From Lachnospiraceae bacterium (lineage in GTDB: Bacteria > Bacillota > Clostridia > Lachnospirales > Lachnospiraceae), in NCBI GenBank assembly GCA_017470935.1, contig JAFUXG010000047.1:1-64000 (forward strand): DNA of 64,000 bases. The letters run 5' to 3'. Below are positions 1-8,911 of the stretch, piece after piece. The notes under the pieces were generated by a model. The model did no database searches and was not told the origin of the DNA. It worked only from the letters and a program-made list of their open reading frames with translations. How positions within the stretch are numbered: position 1 is the first letter of the stretch; each line of letters opens with the position of its first letter. The position numbers and the translations under genes are program-made.

Positions 1-89
1 ATCACCGTACAGAAAGTCATACAAAACGCACCATGCTGCCAGCTTACCTGCGTCCGCCATAAGAAAAGAAAACTGCACTAAACAGTAAT
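1..89. other. Left-edge sequence downstream of leuS; possible partial minus-strand gene
   Basis: Reading the minus strand, an ATG at position 60 opens a frame (MADAGKLAAW...) that stays open to the window edge. It has no recognisable ribosome-binding site and only 20 codons are visible, so I cannot tell whether it is a real gene start. No terminator hairpin is visible between leuS and the edge. Confidence 0.15.
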
Positions 90-2519
90 TTACTTTGCCA
101 CGATATTCACAATCTTGCCGGGAACATAGATTTCCTTGATGATGTTAAGCCCATTAAGCTTATCTGCAAGAGCCTCTTTTCCTTTAGCAAGAACATCATC
201 CTTAGCCTCATCCGCTGCAATATCAATAGTAGCCTTAGTTTTTCCATTAATCTGAACAGGGATCGTTATAACATTATCACTGATCATATTCTCGTCATAT
301 TCGGGCCAGCCTGCAGCAAACACAGAGCCATCGCCGCCTAAGCACTCCCAAAGTTCCTCTCCCACATGAGGAGCAAATGGAGCTATAAGTCTCACCATTG
401 TCTTCAATGTTTCCTTATCAACGCCTGTGGTCTTGGTCAGCTCAACAAACTTGTTGTTATACTCCATAAATCCAGAGATAACCGTATTAAGTGAGAAGCT
501 TTCAAGGCGGGTTGTAATAACATGTGTAAGCTTATGGCGAAGCTTAACAAGCTCGTCCGTCTCTTCTGCATTCTTCTCTATATTATTCATCACCATTGTA
601 TAGAATCTGGCAAGGAAGCGGTATACTCCGTCAATTCCCCTGTCATCCCAGATTGAATCAAGCTCTGGTGGTCCAATAAAAAGCTCGTAAAGCCTTAAGG
701 CATCACAGCCGTAATCCCTTACCATATCATCAGGAGATACTATATTTCCAAGTGACTTACTCATCTTAGTTGCCGCACCGGTCTCCCTGTCACGGCCGCA
801 TATCATCCCCTGATTGAAAAGCTTCTTAAATGGCTCGTCAAAATCAACCACACCGATATCATACAAGAACTTAGTGTAGAAACGTGAGTAGAGCAGATGA
901 AGCACCGCATGCTCCACACCACCTATATACATGTCAACAGGAAGATACTTGTGTGCCTTCTCCTTGTCAACCAATGCCTTGTCATTCTTATTATCCACAT
1001 AACGTAAGAAGTACCATGAAGAACCTGCCCACTGAGGCATTGTGTTGGTCTCACGCTTAGCAGGCTTGCCACACTTAGGACAAGTAGTATTCACCCATGA
1101 ATCGATTGCTGCAAGCGGTGACTCACCTGTTCCTGTAGGCTCGTATTTCTCCACATCAGGAAGCAGTACAGGAAGCTGATCCTCAGGTACTGCTACAGCA
1201 CCACAGTCAGGACAATGAATGATAGGAATCGGCTCACCCCAATATCTCTGGCGTGAGAATACCCAGTCACGAAGCTTGTAATTAACAGTCTTCTTACCAT
1301 ATCCCAGCTTCTCAATCATCTTCGGAGCCTCACGCTTAAGGTCTGCCGACTCTCTTCCGTTCCACTCTCCCGAATTGATCATCGTACCTCTGGCATCTGT
1401 ATATGCCTCTTCCATATTCTCAATCTCCTTGCCATCCTCGGCAATAACCTGAATAATAGGAAGATCGAACTTTTTGGCAAAAGCAAAGTCTCTGTCATCA
1501 TGCGCAGGTACACACATGATGGCTCCTGTACCGTAATCTGCAAGTACATAGTCAGATAACCATATCGGAGTCTTTGCACCATTTAACGGATTGATAGCAT
1601 AAGAGCCTGTGAATACACCGGTCTTCTCCTTATCCTGCATACGGTCAACGTTAGACTTCATAGACGCGTCATATATATATTTCTCTACCGCTGCTCTTGT
1701 CTCGTCTGTAGCAAGCTTTGCTGCAAGAGCATGCTCAGGTGCAAGCACCATAAATGTTGCTCCGTAGAGGGTGTCCGGTCTTGTGGTATAGACGGTAATT
1801 GTCTCGTCCATTCCATCCACCTTGAAATCGACCTCAGCACCATATGACTTGCCGATCCAGTCTGTCTGCATCTTCTTGACCTTCTCAGGCCAGTCAAGCT
1901 TGTCAAGGTCAGAAAGTAATCTCTCAGCATAAGCTGTTATCTTAAGCATCCACTGGCGGAGGTTCTTTTTGGTAACCTCGCTGTGGCAGCGCTCACATTT
2001 ACCATCCACAACCTCTTCGTTGGCAAGTCCTGTCTTACATGAGGGACACCAGTTGATAGGCATTTCCTTTTCATAGGCAAGACCCTCGTTAAACATCTTA
2101 ACGAAAATCCACTGTGTCCATTTATAATAATTAGGATCGGTGGTGTTAACCTCTCTGTCCCAGTCATATATCGCAGCGATCTCATTGATCTGCTTCTTGA
2201 TATTGGCTACATTCTCCGCAGTGGAGATTGACGGATGGATTCCATGCTGTATAGCATAGTTCTCTGCCGGAAGACCAAATGCATCCCATCCCATAGGATG
2301 AATCAGATAATAACCCTGCATCATCTTATAGCGGCTCCACACATCAGATATTACATAGCCTCTCCAGTGTCCCACATGAAGTCCGTTGCCTGATGGATAA
2401 GGGAACATATCAAGACAGTAATACTTAGGCTTCTTGCCATCCTCTACATTAACGGGATCCTTCTCCCATTTCTCTCTCCATTTACCTTCAATCAGTCTGT
2501 GATTGTATGATGTTGCCAT
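90..2519 (-). CDS. leuS: Leucyl-tRNA synthetase
   Basis: Cytoplasmic class I synthetase that charges tRNA-Leu with leucine. The 809-residue product is near the usual bacterial length. It shows the HIGH-type motif HVGHW at residues 48-52 inside PYPSGNGLHVGH, a zinc-ribbon-like Cys cluster (CPSC...CERC), the CP1 editing domain with TTRPDTLYGATF, and KMSKS near residue 585. An upstream in-frame ATG would add eight residues, but AAGGAGG lies seven bases before the chosen ATG (2519), within that extension, so the shorter start is preferred. A strong sigma-A-type promoter lies about 110 bp upstream. I saw no T-box leader. A tRNA-Leu(TAG) gene lies elsewhere in the window, but there is no sign of linkage. 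Confidence 0.97.
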   Translation of the reverse strand: MATSYNHRLIEGKWREKWEKDPVNVEDGKKPKYYCLDMFPYPSGNGLHVGHWRGYVISDVWSRYKMMQGYYLIHPMGWDAFGLPAENYAIQHGIHPSISTAENVANIKKQINEIAAIYDWDREVNTTDPNYYKWTQWIFVKMFNEGLAYEKEMPINWCPSCKTGLANEEVVDGKCERCHSEVTKKNLRQWMLKITAYAERLLSDLDKLDWPEKVKKMQTDWIGKSYGAEVDFKVDGMDETITVYTTRPDTLYGATFMVLAPEHALAAKLATDETRAAVEKYIYDASMKSNVDRMQDKEKTGVFTGSYAINPLNGAKTPIWLSDYVLADYGTGAIMCVPAHDDRDFAFAKKFDLPIIQVIAEDGKEIENMEEAYTDARGTMINSGEWNGRESADLKREAPKMIEKLGYGKKTVNYKLRDWVFSRQRYWGEPIPIIHCPDCGAVAVPEDQLPVLLPDVEKYEPTGTGESPLAAIDSWVNTTCPKCGKPAKRETNTMPQWAGSSWYFLRYVDNKNDKALVDKEKAHKYLPVDMYIGGVEHAVLHLLYSRFYTKFLYDIGVVDFDEPFKKLFNQGMICGRDRETGAATKMSKSLGNIVSPDDMVRDYGCDALRLYELFIGPPELDSIWDDRGIDGVYRFLARFYTMVMNNIEKNAEETDELVKLRHKLTHVITTRLESFSLNTVISGFMEYNNKFVELTKTTGVDKETLKTMVRLIAPFAPHVGEELWECLGGDGSVFAAGWPEYDENMISDNVITIPVQINGKTKATIDIAADEAKDDVLAKGKEALADKLNGLNIIKEIYVPGKIVNIVAK

Positions 2520-2630
2520 TGCCTGGTCCTCCTTATATAACAATTAATACTTTTCACTGAAATAATAATACTTCCCTCATTTGGACATATAAGATCAAAT
2601 CCTATAACTTAAGAAAGCATTAACTAGAAT

Positions 2631-2659
2631 ATTTTACCTATAAAGCCTTTGTTTGTCAA
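2631..2659 (-). promoter_or_regulatory. Sigma-A-type promoter of leuS
   Basis: On the minus strand TTGACA (2654-2659) is followed after exactly 17 bp by TAAAAT (2631-2636). This is a near-consensus housekeeping promoter pointing at leuS. It lies after the terminator of the preceding gene, so leuS appears to be independently transcribed. Confidence 0.75.
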
Positions 2660-2696
2660 GATTCGCCTGGCCTTATGATTGCGCAATGCTTAAAAT

Positions 2697-2745
2697 ACAA
2701 AAAGCCCGGAATGTTAAACTGACTCTTAACATTTCAGACTTTTTG
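2697..2745 (-). terminator. Intrinsic terminator after the pyruvyl transferase gene
   Basis: A 17-bp stem (2701-2717 with 2726-2742, a few G-U pairs on the minus-strand RNA) with an 8-nt loop is followed on the minus strand by TTTTTG and further T-rich sequence. It starts about 20 bp after the stop of the gene at 2762. A T-run also exists on the plus side, so it could work both ways. Confidence 0.8.
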
Positions 2746-2761
2746 CACAGTATATTATAAG

Positions 2762-3955
2762 CTAACTATCACCTTTAATTATATTTCTAACTCTGACTGC
2801 AGTGCCAACCGCAGTCTTGAATACACTATATGGAATAATTCTCTTATATAGTTCAAGATCATGCATCCCGGCTTTTACCTCTTCTAAGGTTCCTAATTTC
2901 GTGAATTCATTGTTCTGCTTTTTTAATCGGTTAATCTCATCAAGATCAATATGGCATTCAATATGATAACTATGAAGTGTCTTCTTCATTGTATTATGCT
3001 GCCACACCATTAGCTCCTGGTCATTATAGCTTGTACGGACAAGCTCGCTTGCTTTACGGGGTTCTCTTTCAGCTTTTTGAATAAATTCAGATATTTCTTT
3101 TTGAAGGCTTTCCCTTACAGGCTTATAAGTATCCGGATTTGCAGGCGGGTCAAACAGAAAATCCTTGAATTCCTCATTTACCACCTGCTCCGGCGTTGCA
3201 GTATACAGCCAGTCCTTATATGGGGTAAGCCTGACTGAACTAAATCCATCACGCACCATCAATACAGGTGTTTCAAGAGCAAGGCACGGAAGGGCACAAT
3301 GAAGCCTGAAGGTAAGAACACATTTTGCATTCTGATAAAGGTCAAGCATACTTTCAACTTCACTTCTTCTTTCTTCCCATGTAAGATTAGTGGAGGGCTC
3401 AGGTCTTGTGGGTTCTATTATCTTTACCTCGATACCACTATTTTTCAACTGTTTTCTGACAGCATCCTCAACCCTTTTTGCAACTCCCACCAGAACAACA
3501 TATTCCTTCTCATGAAGCTTACTTTCACGTTTAGGGAGCGTTAAGGTCACACATCCCGAAAAATAATTGGAAATTCCACGTTCTTTTAATCTTTCCTGTG
3601 TATAATAATCCCTGCAGCCAATCGGCTCATATTTTTCCAGGTATTCCAATCCCGGTCCCGTCAGATATTCAAACTTAGACGGCATACCTCTCTTTCTTCC
3701 ACGCTGAATATCATTATAATGAAATCCAATCCAAAGCGGGTACACATATTTCGATGGCGGCCAGTTCCACTTATGCCACATATACCATGCACTCATAATC
3801 GTAGCAACCGGTTCATCTTCCTCCGCTGTAAATGAATCCAATTCTTCAATGTCTACCATATAATCTACCCTGGGCAGCCAGACACTTGCAGCATATGACT
3901 GAATATCATCACCAATATTCTTTGTGGTCTTTCGCCATAAAACCCCATATTTCAT
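2762..3955 (-). CDS. Polysaccharide pyruvyl transferase family protein
   Basis: Probable cytoplasmic enzyme of the polysaccharide pyruvyl transferase family (PF04230), whose known members add ketal pyruvate to sugars of envelope polysaccharides. Support is the N-terminal KNIGDDIQSYA segment, a mid-protein GCRDYYTQERL segment, and the C-terminal signature LTFRLHCALPCLALETPVLMV that is typical of the family. It is 397 residues long with no signal peptide. A GGGAG box lies 11 bp before the ATG. It is a single-gene unit ending at a strong terminator, away from the glycan cluster at 13-25 kb. The acceptor sugar cannot be read from the sequence. Confidence 0.75.
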   Translation of the reverse strand: MKYGVLWRKTTKNIGDDIQSYAASVWLPRVDYMVDIEELDSFTAEEDEPVATIMSAWYMWHKWNWPPSKYVYPLWIGFHYNDIQRGRKRGMPSKFEYLTGPGLEYLEKYEPIGCRDYYTQERLKERGISNYFSGCVTLTLPKRESKLHEKEYVVLVGVAKRVEDAVRKQLKNSGIEVKIIEPTRPEPSTNLTWEERRSEVESMLDLYQNAKCVLTFRLHCALPCLALETPVLMVRDGFSSVRLTPYKDWLYTATPEQVVNEEFKDFLFDPPANPDTYKPVRESLQKEISEFIQKAEREPRKASELVRTSYNDQELMVWQHNTMKKTLHSYHIECHIDLDEINRLKKQNNEFTKLGTLEEVKAGMHDLELYKRIIPYSVFKTAVGTAVRVRNIIKGDS

Positions 3956-4039
3956 AAATCTTCAATCTCCCTATGAATATAAAACGTCCAACGGAAACTG
4001 CGTTTATTATATCCACACGAAATGAGATTTATGTGAAAA

Positions 4040-5884
4040 TTAATATTCTTCTCCGGTATAGTAGCTTACATAATTGCCCTCATGCTTCTTACTGTTGTAT
4101 GTTCCATGGTCGGCATGCTTATACAGCTCATCAAATGAATACTCATCGTTTGGATGATAGAATGCCACTCCCATGCTTATGCATATCTTCCTGTCTCCAA
4201 GCTCAGGTATCTCTATCTTATCAATATTGTCAAAAAATCTGTCTATGATCTGCTGGCCCACCTTCTCATTCAGCACTGTAGGTGCGTAGGCTGCAAATTC
4301 GTCGCCTCCGAGTCTCATAACAATATCATTATCGCGGAAGGATTTCTTAAGACAGTCCGCTATTGCTATAAGCACCTTATCTCCCACGCCATGTCCGAAG
4401 TTATCATTAATAGACTTGAACTTATCCGCATCCATCAGACAGAACATTCCGCTTCTTCCGCTGTCTAACATCTCGCGGATCTTTGCCTCTCCGCCTCCAC
4501 GGTTGAGAATTCCTGTCATTCTGTCGGTCTCTGACAGCATCTGAAGGTTGTCACGCTGACGCTTCTCCTCGTCAATAACCTCCACCATCCACATTACACG
4601 GCGGAGAGTATCATCACTATTCTTATCCACTACTATAAAACGTCCACGACACCATCTGTTATCACTGTTAAGGAACTCCTGAGCTACAGTGACTGATGTG
4701 GACAGCCTTTCATCCAGTGTGGAGAAATCAAGGAAACTTGCAATATTCCTCTTTGAAATCTCGGCAATATTCATGTCCATCACAAGCTTCAATGTATCCA
4801 TGGCATGCGTCTGTCCGTTAATGAGTAGTGCCCGTATCCTGTCATTACTTATTATCTCCTCAAAGGTGTCCGTATTAAGATCAAGAAGATATGCCACTGC
4901 ATAAATCGCTGATATAGACTTAAGCTGTGTATTCAGGTTATCTGTCTCTGCCCTTCTTTTGTTGAGCCTTAAGAAGAGAGCTGTGAGCGCCCCTAAGAAA
5001 AAGATCATTACAAAGAAGAATATAAAATAAATGATCTTAAGAGGACCATATAAGGAATTCTCGTTCATAACAGTAAGTGCGTACCATTCCGTACCTATCT
5101 TACCCGAGAATACCATGTATCTGACACCATTATATTGAACCTCAAAATGATTATCCTCCGTTGCAAACAGCTTCTCAGCCACTATATTGCCAAATGTACC
5201 ATTGCCCTTGAGATATGACTCCCCACGCTTTGATGCGGCAGAATGTGCAACAACCGTACCATCCTTATCCAGAACCAGTGCATAATTGCCCTTGCCATCG
5301 GGAACACGTTCTTCTGTTATATTCTGGATCGTATCAAGGCTTACATCTATTGATACCACACTCCTGCCATCCTTAAGCATCTTACTTATAGACATCATCA
5401 TCGTGCCTGTAAGCTTATCAAGATAAGGGGATACCAGCGCCACCTCACCGTCAGCCTCTATTGCATCTGTAAACCACTTGCGTTCCTCCGGAACATAGCC
5501 ATCCTCCGGCTCCCAGCCAATACCATCAAGGTACACTCCGTCAAACACACCATAAGCACCTGCAAAATCATCATTGAGTGCGTTCTTGAACACGTCTGTC
5601 TGCTCATTAAGATATGCCTCTATTGCTTCTGATGACTCACCATCATCCATCATCTTCTCTATACTGTATGATGCAAGCTTAATTGCATCAATATTTTCCA
5701 AAAGAAAATAATTTGTCTCAGTTGCAGACTTTATAACATCATGCTCTCCCGATGCTATTATATTCTGCTTCATGCTGCTGAAAAGTGCATAGAAATTAAT
5801 ACATAGAAGTATCGAAAAAATTATTACCGAAAGTATAAATATTCTAAAATATTTTTTTGAAATGCCTGTAAATCCGTCTATCAT
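4040..5884 (-). CDS. Membrane diguanylate cyclase with extracytoplasmic dCache-like sensor
   Basis: Makes the second messenger cyclic di-GMP from GTP. The layout is an N-terminal transmembrane helix (about residues 12-33), an extracytoplasmic sensor of about 250 residues resembling double Cache domains, a second helix near residues 285-310, a linker or PAS-like region, and a C-terminal GGDEF domain. The active-site GGDEF lies near residue 533. An RDND product-inhibition site sits exactly five residues before it, which suggests an active, feedback-inhibited enzyme. No EAL domain is present. The start at 5884 is chosen over one five codons upstream because a GGGGGG box precedes it. The ligand sensed is unknown. 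Confidence 0.9.
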   Translation of the reverse strand: MIDGFTGISKKYFRIFILSVIIFSILLCINFYALFSSMKQNIIASGEHDVIKSATETNYFLLENIDAIKLASYSIEKMMDDGESSEAIEAYLNEQTDVFKNALNDDFAGAYGVFDGVYLDGIGWEPEDGYVPEERKWFTDAIEADGEVALVSPYLDKLTGTMMMSISKMLKDGRSVVSIDVSLDTIQNITEERVPDGKGNYALVLDKDGTVVAHSAASKRGESYLKGNGTFGNIVAEKLFATEDNHFEVQYNGVRYMVFSGKIGTEWYALTVMNENSLYGPLKIIYFIFFFVMIFFLGALTALFLRLNKRRAETDNLNTQLKSISAIYAVAYLLDLNTDTFEEIISNDRIRALLINGQTHAMDTLKLVMDMNIAEISKRNIASFLDFSTLDERLSTSVTVAQEFLNSDNRWCRGRFIVVDKNSDDTLRRVMWMVEVIDEEKRQRDNLQMLSETDRMTGILNRGGGEAKIREMLDSGRSGMFCLMDADKFKSINDNFGHGVGDKVLIAIADCLKKSFRDNDIVMRLGGDEFAAYAPTVLNEKVGQQIIDRFFDNIDKIEIPELGDRKICISMGVAFYHPNDEYSFDELYKHADHGTYNSKKHEGNYVSYYTGEEY

Positions 5885-5925
5885 ATTGTTTCCCCCCACT
5901 ATGTCAGACTTTTAAGATATGCTTA

Positions 5926-5964
5926 AACCTCCAAAACGACCTTTTCTGGTTATCTTATCGGGTG
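5926..5964 (-). repeat. Short dispersed repeat, copy 1 (GATAAGATAAC element)
   Basis: About 39 bp that aligns at 32 of 40 columns with 28127-28166. The shared core on the minus strand is GATAAGATAAC, then AGAAAA and GTTTT. Both copies lie in intergenic DNA in the same orientation. Function unknown. Confidence 0.5.
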
Positions 5965-6055
5965 AAAGTAAAGTCTGCGCTGCGCTTGACCTTCCTTTCC
6001 TGGCCATAAGATATATTATGTAAATTATATCATCTATGTAAAAAATATACAACCT

Positions 6056-7384
6056 TTATCTTTGTTTTTTTATGTAAACCAGAAAATCCGCAAGGACCAT
6101 TAGCGCACACACTATCCAGATAACAGGCTCTAATATACACACTCCGAAGTAACCAAGCTTCCTTGTTATTATTCCCACTGCGCCAAATTTAAAAAACAGC
6201 TCTACACCGCTTCCCATTACCGGAACAAGCTTTCTTCCAAGTCCCTGCAGGGAGCTTCTCAACACAAGGAGCACTGAAAGAACAAAGAAGAATGCGATAT
6301 TGATCCTTATATATCTGTTAGCTGTATCCATTACAAATGCATTATCCGTTCCGCTTATAAGGAATATAAGCTGTCTTCCAAGCAGGAATATAACAACAAC
6401 CGCAAATGCACTCCACACCCAATCTATCAATATACATTTTACAATCCCCTGCCGTATTCTGTCATGCTTTCCCGCACCCAGGTTCTGGCTGGCAAAGGTG
6501 GAAGCAGATATGCTGATGGAACCAAGGGGAAGCATGAATATATCATCCACCTTTCTTGCAGTGATATGAGCTGCAATAATATCTGTTCCAAGGGAATTCA
6601 CCGCACTCTGTAAAGCTACCGAGCCTATTGATACCACCACCATCATAAGTCCCATTGAAAGCCCCATGGAGGATAACTCCTTAACCATCTCCGGATTCCT
6701 CTCAAGCTCATTTATTGAAAACGCCAGATTTCTGTATTTCTTTATAATAAACCATGCACATAAAACAACTGATATGATCTGTGCAATTACTGTAGCTATG
6801 GCCGCACCTCCTATACCCATTCCAAAGTATTTTACAAACAGTATATCCAGAAAAACATTGATGGCAGAAGACAATATGAGGAAATAGAGGGGTGTTTTAC
6901 TGTTGCCTATTGCCCTCATAAGTGCTGCAAACATATTATAAAAGCATGTAACAACTGCTCCACCAAGCACAATTCTAAGATACCTCTCTGTCTCACTTAT
7001 AATATCATTCGGTGTCTTTAATGCCACCAGTACCGGATGCAGCAGCACCATGCTCATTATGGTCAAAAACAGTGCCACAAAAGCAGTCAAAGCATAGGTC
7101 CATGCCACAGACTTCTTAAGATTACCATCATCCTTAGCACCATAATATCTTGCAATGATCACTGCAAAGCCATTGGTTATTCCATGGGCAAAGCCGATAA
7201 CAAGACTGTATATAGAGGCTGATGCGCCAATTGCAGCCAGTGCATGATCTCCAAGCACATGTCCTATTATGGCAGTATCCGCAACATTATAAAACTGCTG
7301 AAATATATTACCTATAAGCAGCGGCAGTGCAAATAATAATATTGATTTTGTTATTTTACCTTCTGTAAGACTATTACCTTCCAT
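6056..7384 (-). CDS. MATE family multidrug/sodium antiporter
   Basis: Integral membrane exporter of 442 residues with about twelve predicted hydrophobic helices, the usual MATE length and topology. The N-terminal ITKSILLFALPLLIGNIFQQ and the following FYNVADTAIIGHVLGDHALAAIG are characteristic of the family, which exchanges drugs or metabolites for Na+ or H+. The second half repeats the pattern (SMGLSMGLMMVVVSIGSVALQ). It starts at ATG after GGGTG. It is monocistronic as far as can be seen. The substrate cannot be predicted, and I see no reason to assign it as a glycan flippase. Confidence 0.9.
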   Translation of the reverse strand: MEGNSLTEGKITKSILLFALPLLIGNIFQQFYNVADTAIIGHVLGDHALAAIGASASIYSLVIGFAHGITNGFAVIIARYYGAKDDGNLKKSVAWTYALTAFVALFLTIMSMVLLHPVLVALKTPNDIISETERYLRIVLGGAVVTCFYNMFAALMRAIGNSKTPLYFLILSSAINVFLDILFVKYFGMGIGGAAIATVIAQIISVVLCAWFIIKKYRNLAFSINELERNPEMVKELSSMGLSMGLMMVVVSIGSVALQSAVNSLGTDIIAAHITARKVDDIFMLPLGSISISASTFASQNLGAGKHDRIRQGIVKCILIDWVWSAFAVVVIFLLGRQLIFLISGTDNAFVMDTANRYIRINIAFFFVLSVLLVLRSSLQGLGRKLVPVMGSGVELFFKFGAVGIITRKLGYFGVCILEPVIWIVCALMVLADFLVYIKKQR

Positions 7385-7470
7385 TTTTCACCCGTTCTTA
7401 TTTAAAAAACATTTTTTATAATTCCATCATATCTGATATTTCGCAGATACATAATATTTTATAAAGCAAT

Positions 7471-7499
7471 CAGGAGGGGTATATGTAATATCCCTCCTG
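7471..7499 (-). terminator. Probable terminator after the L,D-transpeptidase gene
   Basis: An 8-bp perfect GC-rich stem (CAGGAGGG at 7471-7478 with CCCTCCTG at 7492-7499) begins about 20 bp beyond the stop at 7521. The downstream T-run on the minus strand is weak (ATTGCTTT), so efficiency is uncertain. Confidence 0.55.
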
Positions 7500-7520
7500 T
7501 ATATTAATCCATATGATATC

Positions 7521-8732
7521 CTATTTAATTGTTGGGTCCGTAGGATCCCATGTCTGTCCTGACTTAAGCTTCACAGGTACAGGCTTATCAAATGGCCCTG
7601 GGTTTTTCTTATTATTATATATCTCTACCTTCGTTCCAACCTTACAGTTATCATATATCCATTTGCAGTCCCCGGCAGCAAGTCTGACACAGCCATGTGA
7701 TGCCATTGTTCCAAGCTTGTTATAAGCTGATACATTAAGGGACTTGTTATCCTTCTCATTATTATAATATACAGAGTGGAAAAGAATATCAACTGTAAGA
7801 TGCATGCACCACTGTCCCCAGCATGGTCCCATAAGCTCATGCCACCTAAGCTTATCCTTTATCTCAAACTTTCCCTTAGGCGTATCCTTACCTGCTGAGC
7901 ATACAAATGCAACTACAGGAATGGTATAACCCTTTGCACCGTCCTTGGCGTATACTGTCACACAGCTTGCGGTACGGTTAACACGTATCTTGTATGATTT
8001 CTTCTGCTTTTTTGTAAGCTTATCTCTTACATCCTGAACCAGCTGTGACTTCTTATTAAAATAATATTTGTACTTTCCAACATAGTTCCAGCCTGTAAGT
8101 CCTTCATAGGTCTTTTTGTCAAAATAGTATCTTTTGTTATCAGAATCTCTGTACCAACCCTTCTCTAGCGCAAAGCCTTCACCAACACAGTAGAATTTGC
8201 CATCAAGCTTATTGACGCCCTTATCCTCAAGTCTGGCGCCACCCTTTTTCCTGAAATAATAGCTATGGCCATCTGCCTCTATAACACCTGAAAGTACATA
8301 GTGATTATCATCAAAATAATAGGTCTTCTCTCCGATAGTCCTCATTCCGGTCTTTGTATAGAGCTTTCCCTTTTTTGTAAAATAATATAGCTTCCCGTCA
8401 ATAGCCTTCCAACCGGTAACCTTCTCGCCATCCTCATAATAGCTTGTCATTGATTTATTCCAGCCGGAAGTAATATTACCATCATCAGCTAAGGTATCAT
8501 CAGTACTGTCATCTGTTTCCGCCTCTGTAGCCTGTGTAGATGTCTCTGTGGTCTGTGTAGTCGTCTCTGCGTTAATAATCGTAGTATCATCATCTGTAGT
8601 GGAGCTTGCCGGCTTTGCATCTATTGTAACAGTCTTACTCTTTGCCGCCATAACCGGCAACTCAAAAGCAAGCGATACACCTGCCAACATTACTGTCATC
8701 ATTATTCTGTATAAACAATTTTTATTCATCAT
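7521..8732 (-). CDS. Secreted L,D-transpeptidase (YkuD) with wall-binding repeats
   Basis: Exported peptidoglycan cross-linking enzyme. A signal peptide covers about residues 1-30, ending near PVMAA. A Thr-rich linker follows (residues 35-85), then about six choline-binding-type repeats of the form GWxxxxGKxYYFxxxG (about 90-230), then a C-terminal YkuD catalytic domain. The active-site motif SHGCVR lies near residue 345, with the upstream His in the expected spacing, so the enzyme looks intact. It precedes no operon partner but sits beside two other secreted wall or glycan proteins. GGAGG lies seven bases before the first of two adjacent ATGs. The wall ligand of the repeats is unknown. Confidence 0.9.
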   Translation of the reverse strand: MMNKNCLYRIMMTVMLAGVSLAFELPVMAAKSKTVTIDAKPASSTTDDDTTIINAETTTQTTETSTQATEAETDDSTDDTLADDGNITSGWNKSMTSYYEDGEKVTGWKAIDGKLYYFTKKGKLYTKTGMRTIGEKTYYFDDNHYVLSGVIEADGHSYYFRKKGGARLEDKGVNKLDGKFYCVGEGFALEKGWYRDSDNKRYYFDKKTYEGLTGWNYVGKYKYYFNKKSQLVQDVRDKLTKKQKKSYKIRVNRTASCVTVYAKDGAKGYTIPVVAFVCSAGKDTPKGKFEIKDKLRWHELMGPCWGQWCMHLTVDILFHSVYYNNEKDNKSLNVSAYNKLGTMASHGCVRLAAGDCKWIYDNCKVGTKVEIYNNKKNPGPFDKPVPVKLKSGQTWDPTDPTIK

Positions 8733-8911
8733 TCTGATGCCTCCACTATTCTTACATTAAATATGTTATATACCATGTATATTAATTATAACCTTGTCTC
8801 TACATATAACTGATAGCTCTTAACCATTGTATATCATTCTTTAAGCTTAGGTAATTATATTATCAAACACCACGGATTTCAAGTGTTTTACATAAAATTG
8901 TGAGAATTGCA

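Noticed and set aside
2520-2700. T-box leader before leuS
   Set aside because: No GGNACC-type antiterminator bulge or specifier stem was visible; a simple promoter explains the region.
6056-7384. MATE protein as a flippase for the glycan locus
   Set aside because: The N terminus and length are those of drug/sodium MATE exporters, and it is not linked to the glycan genes.
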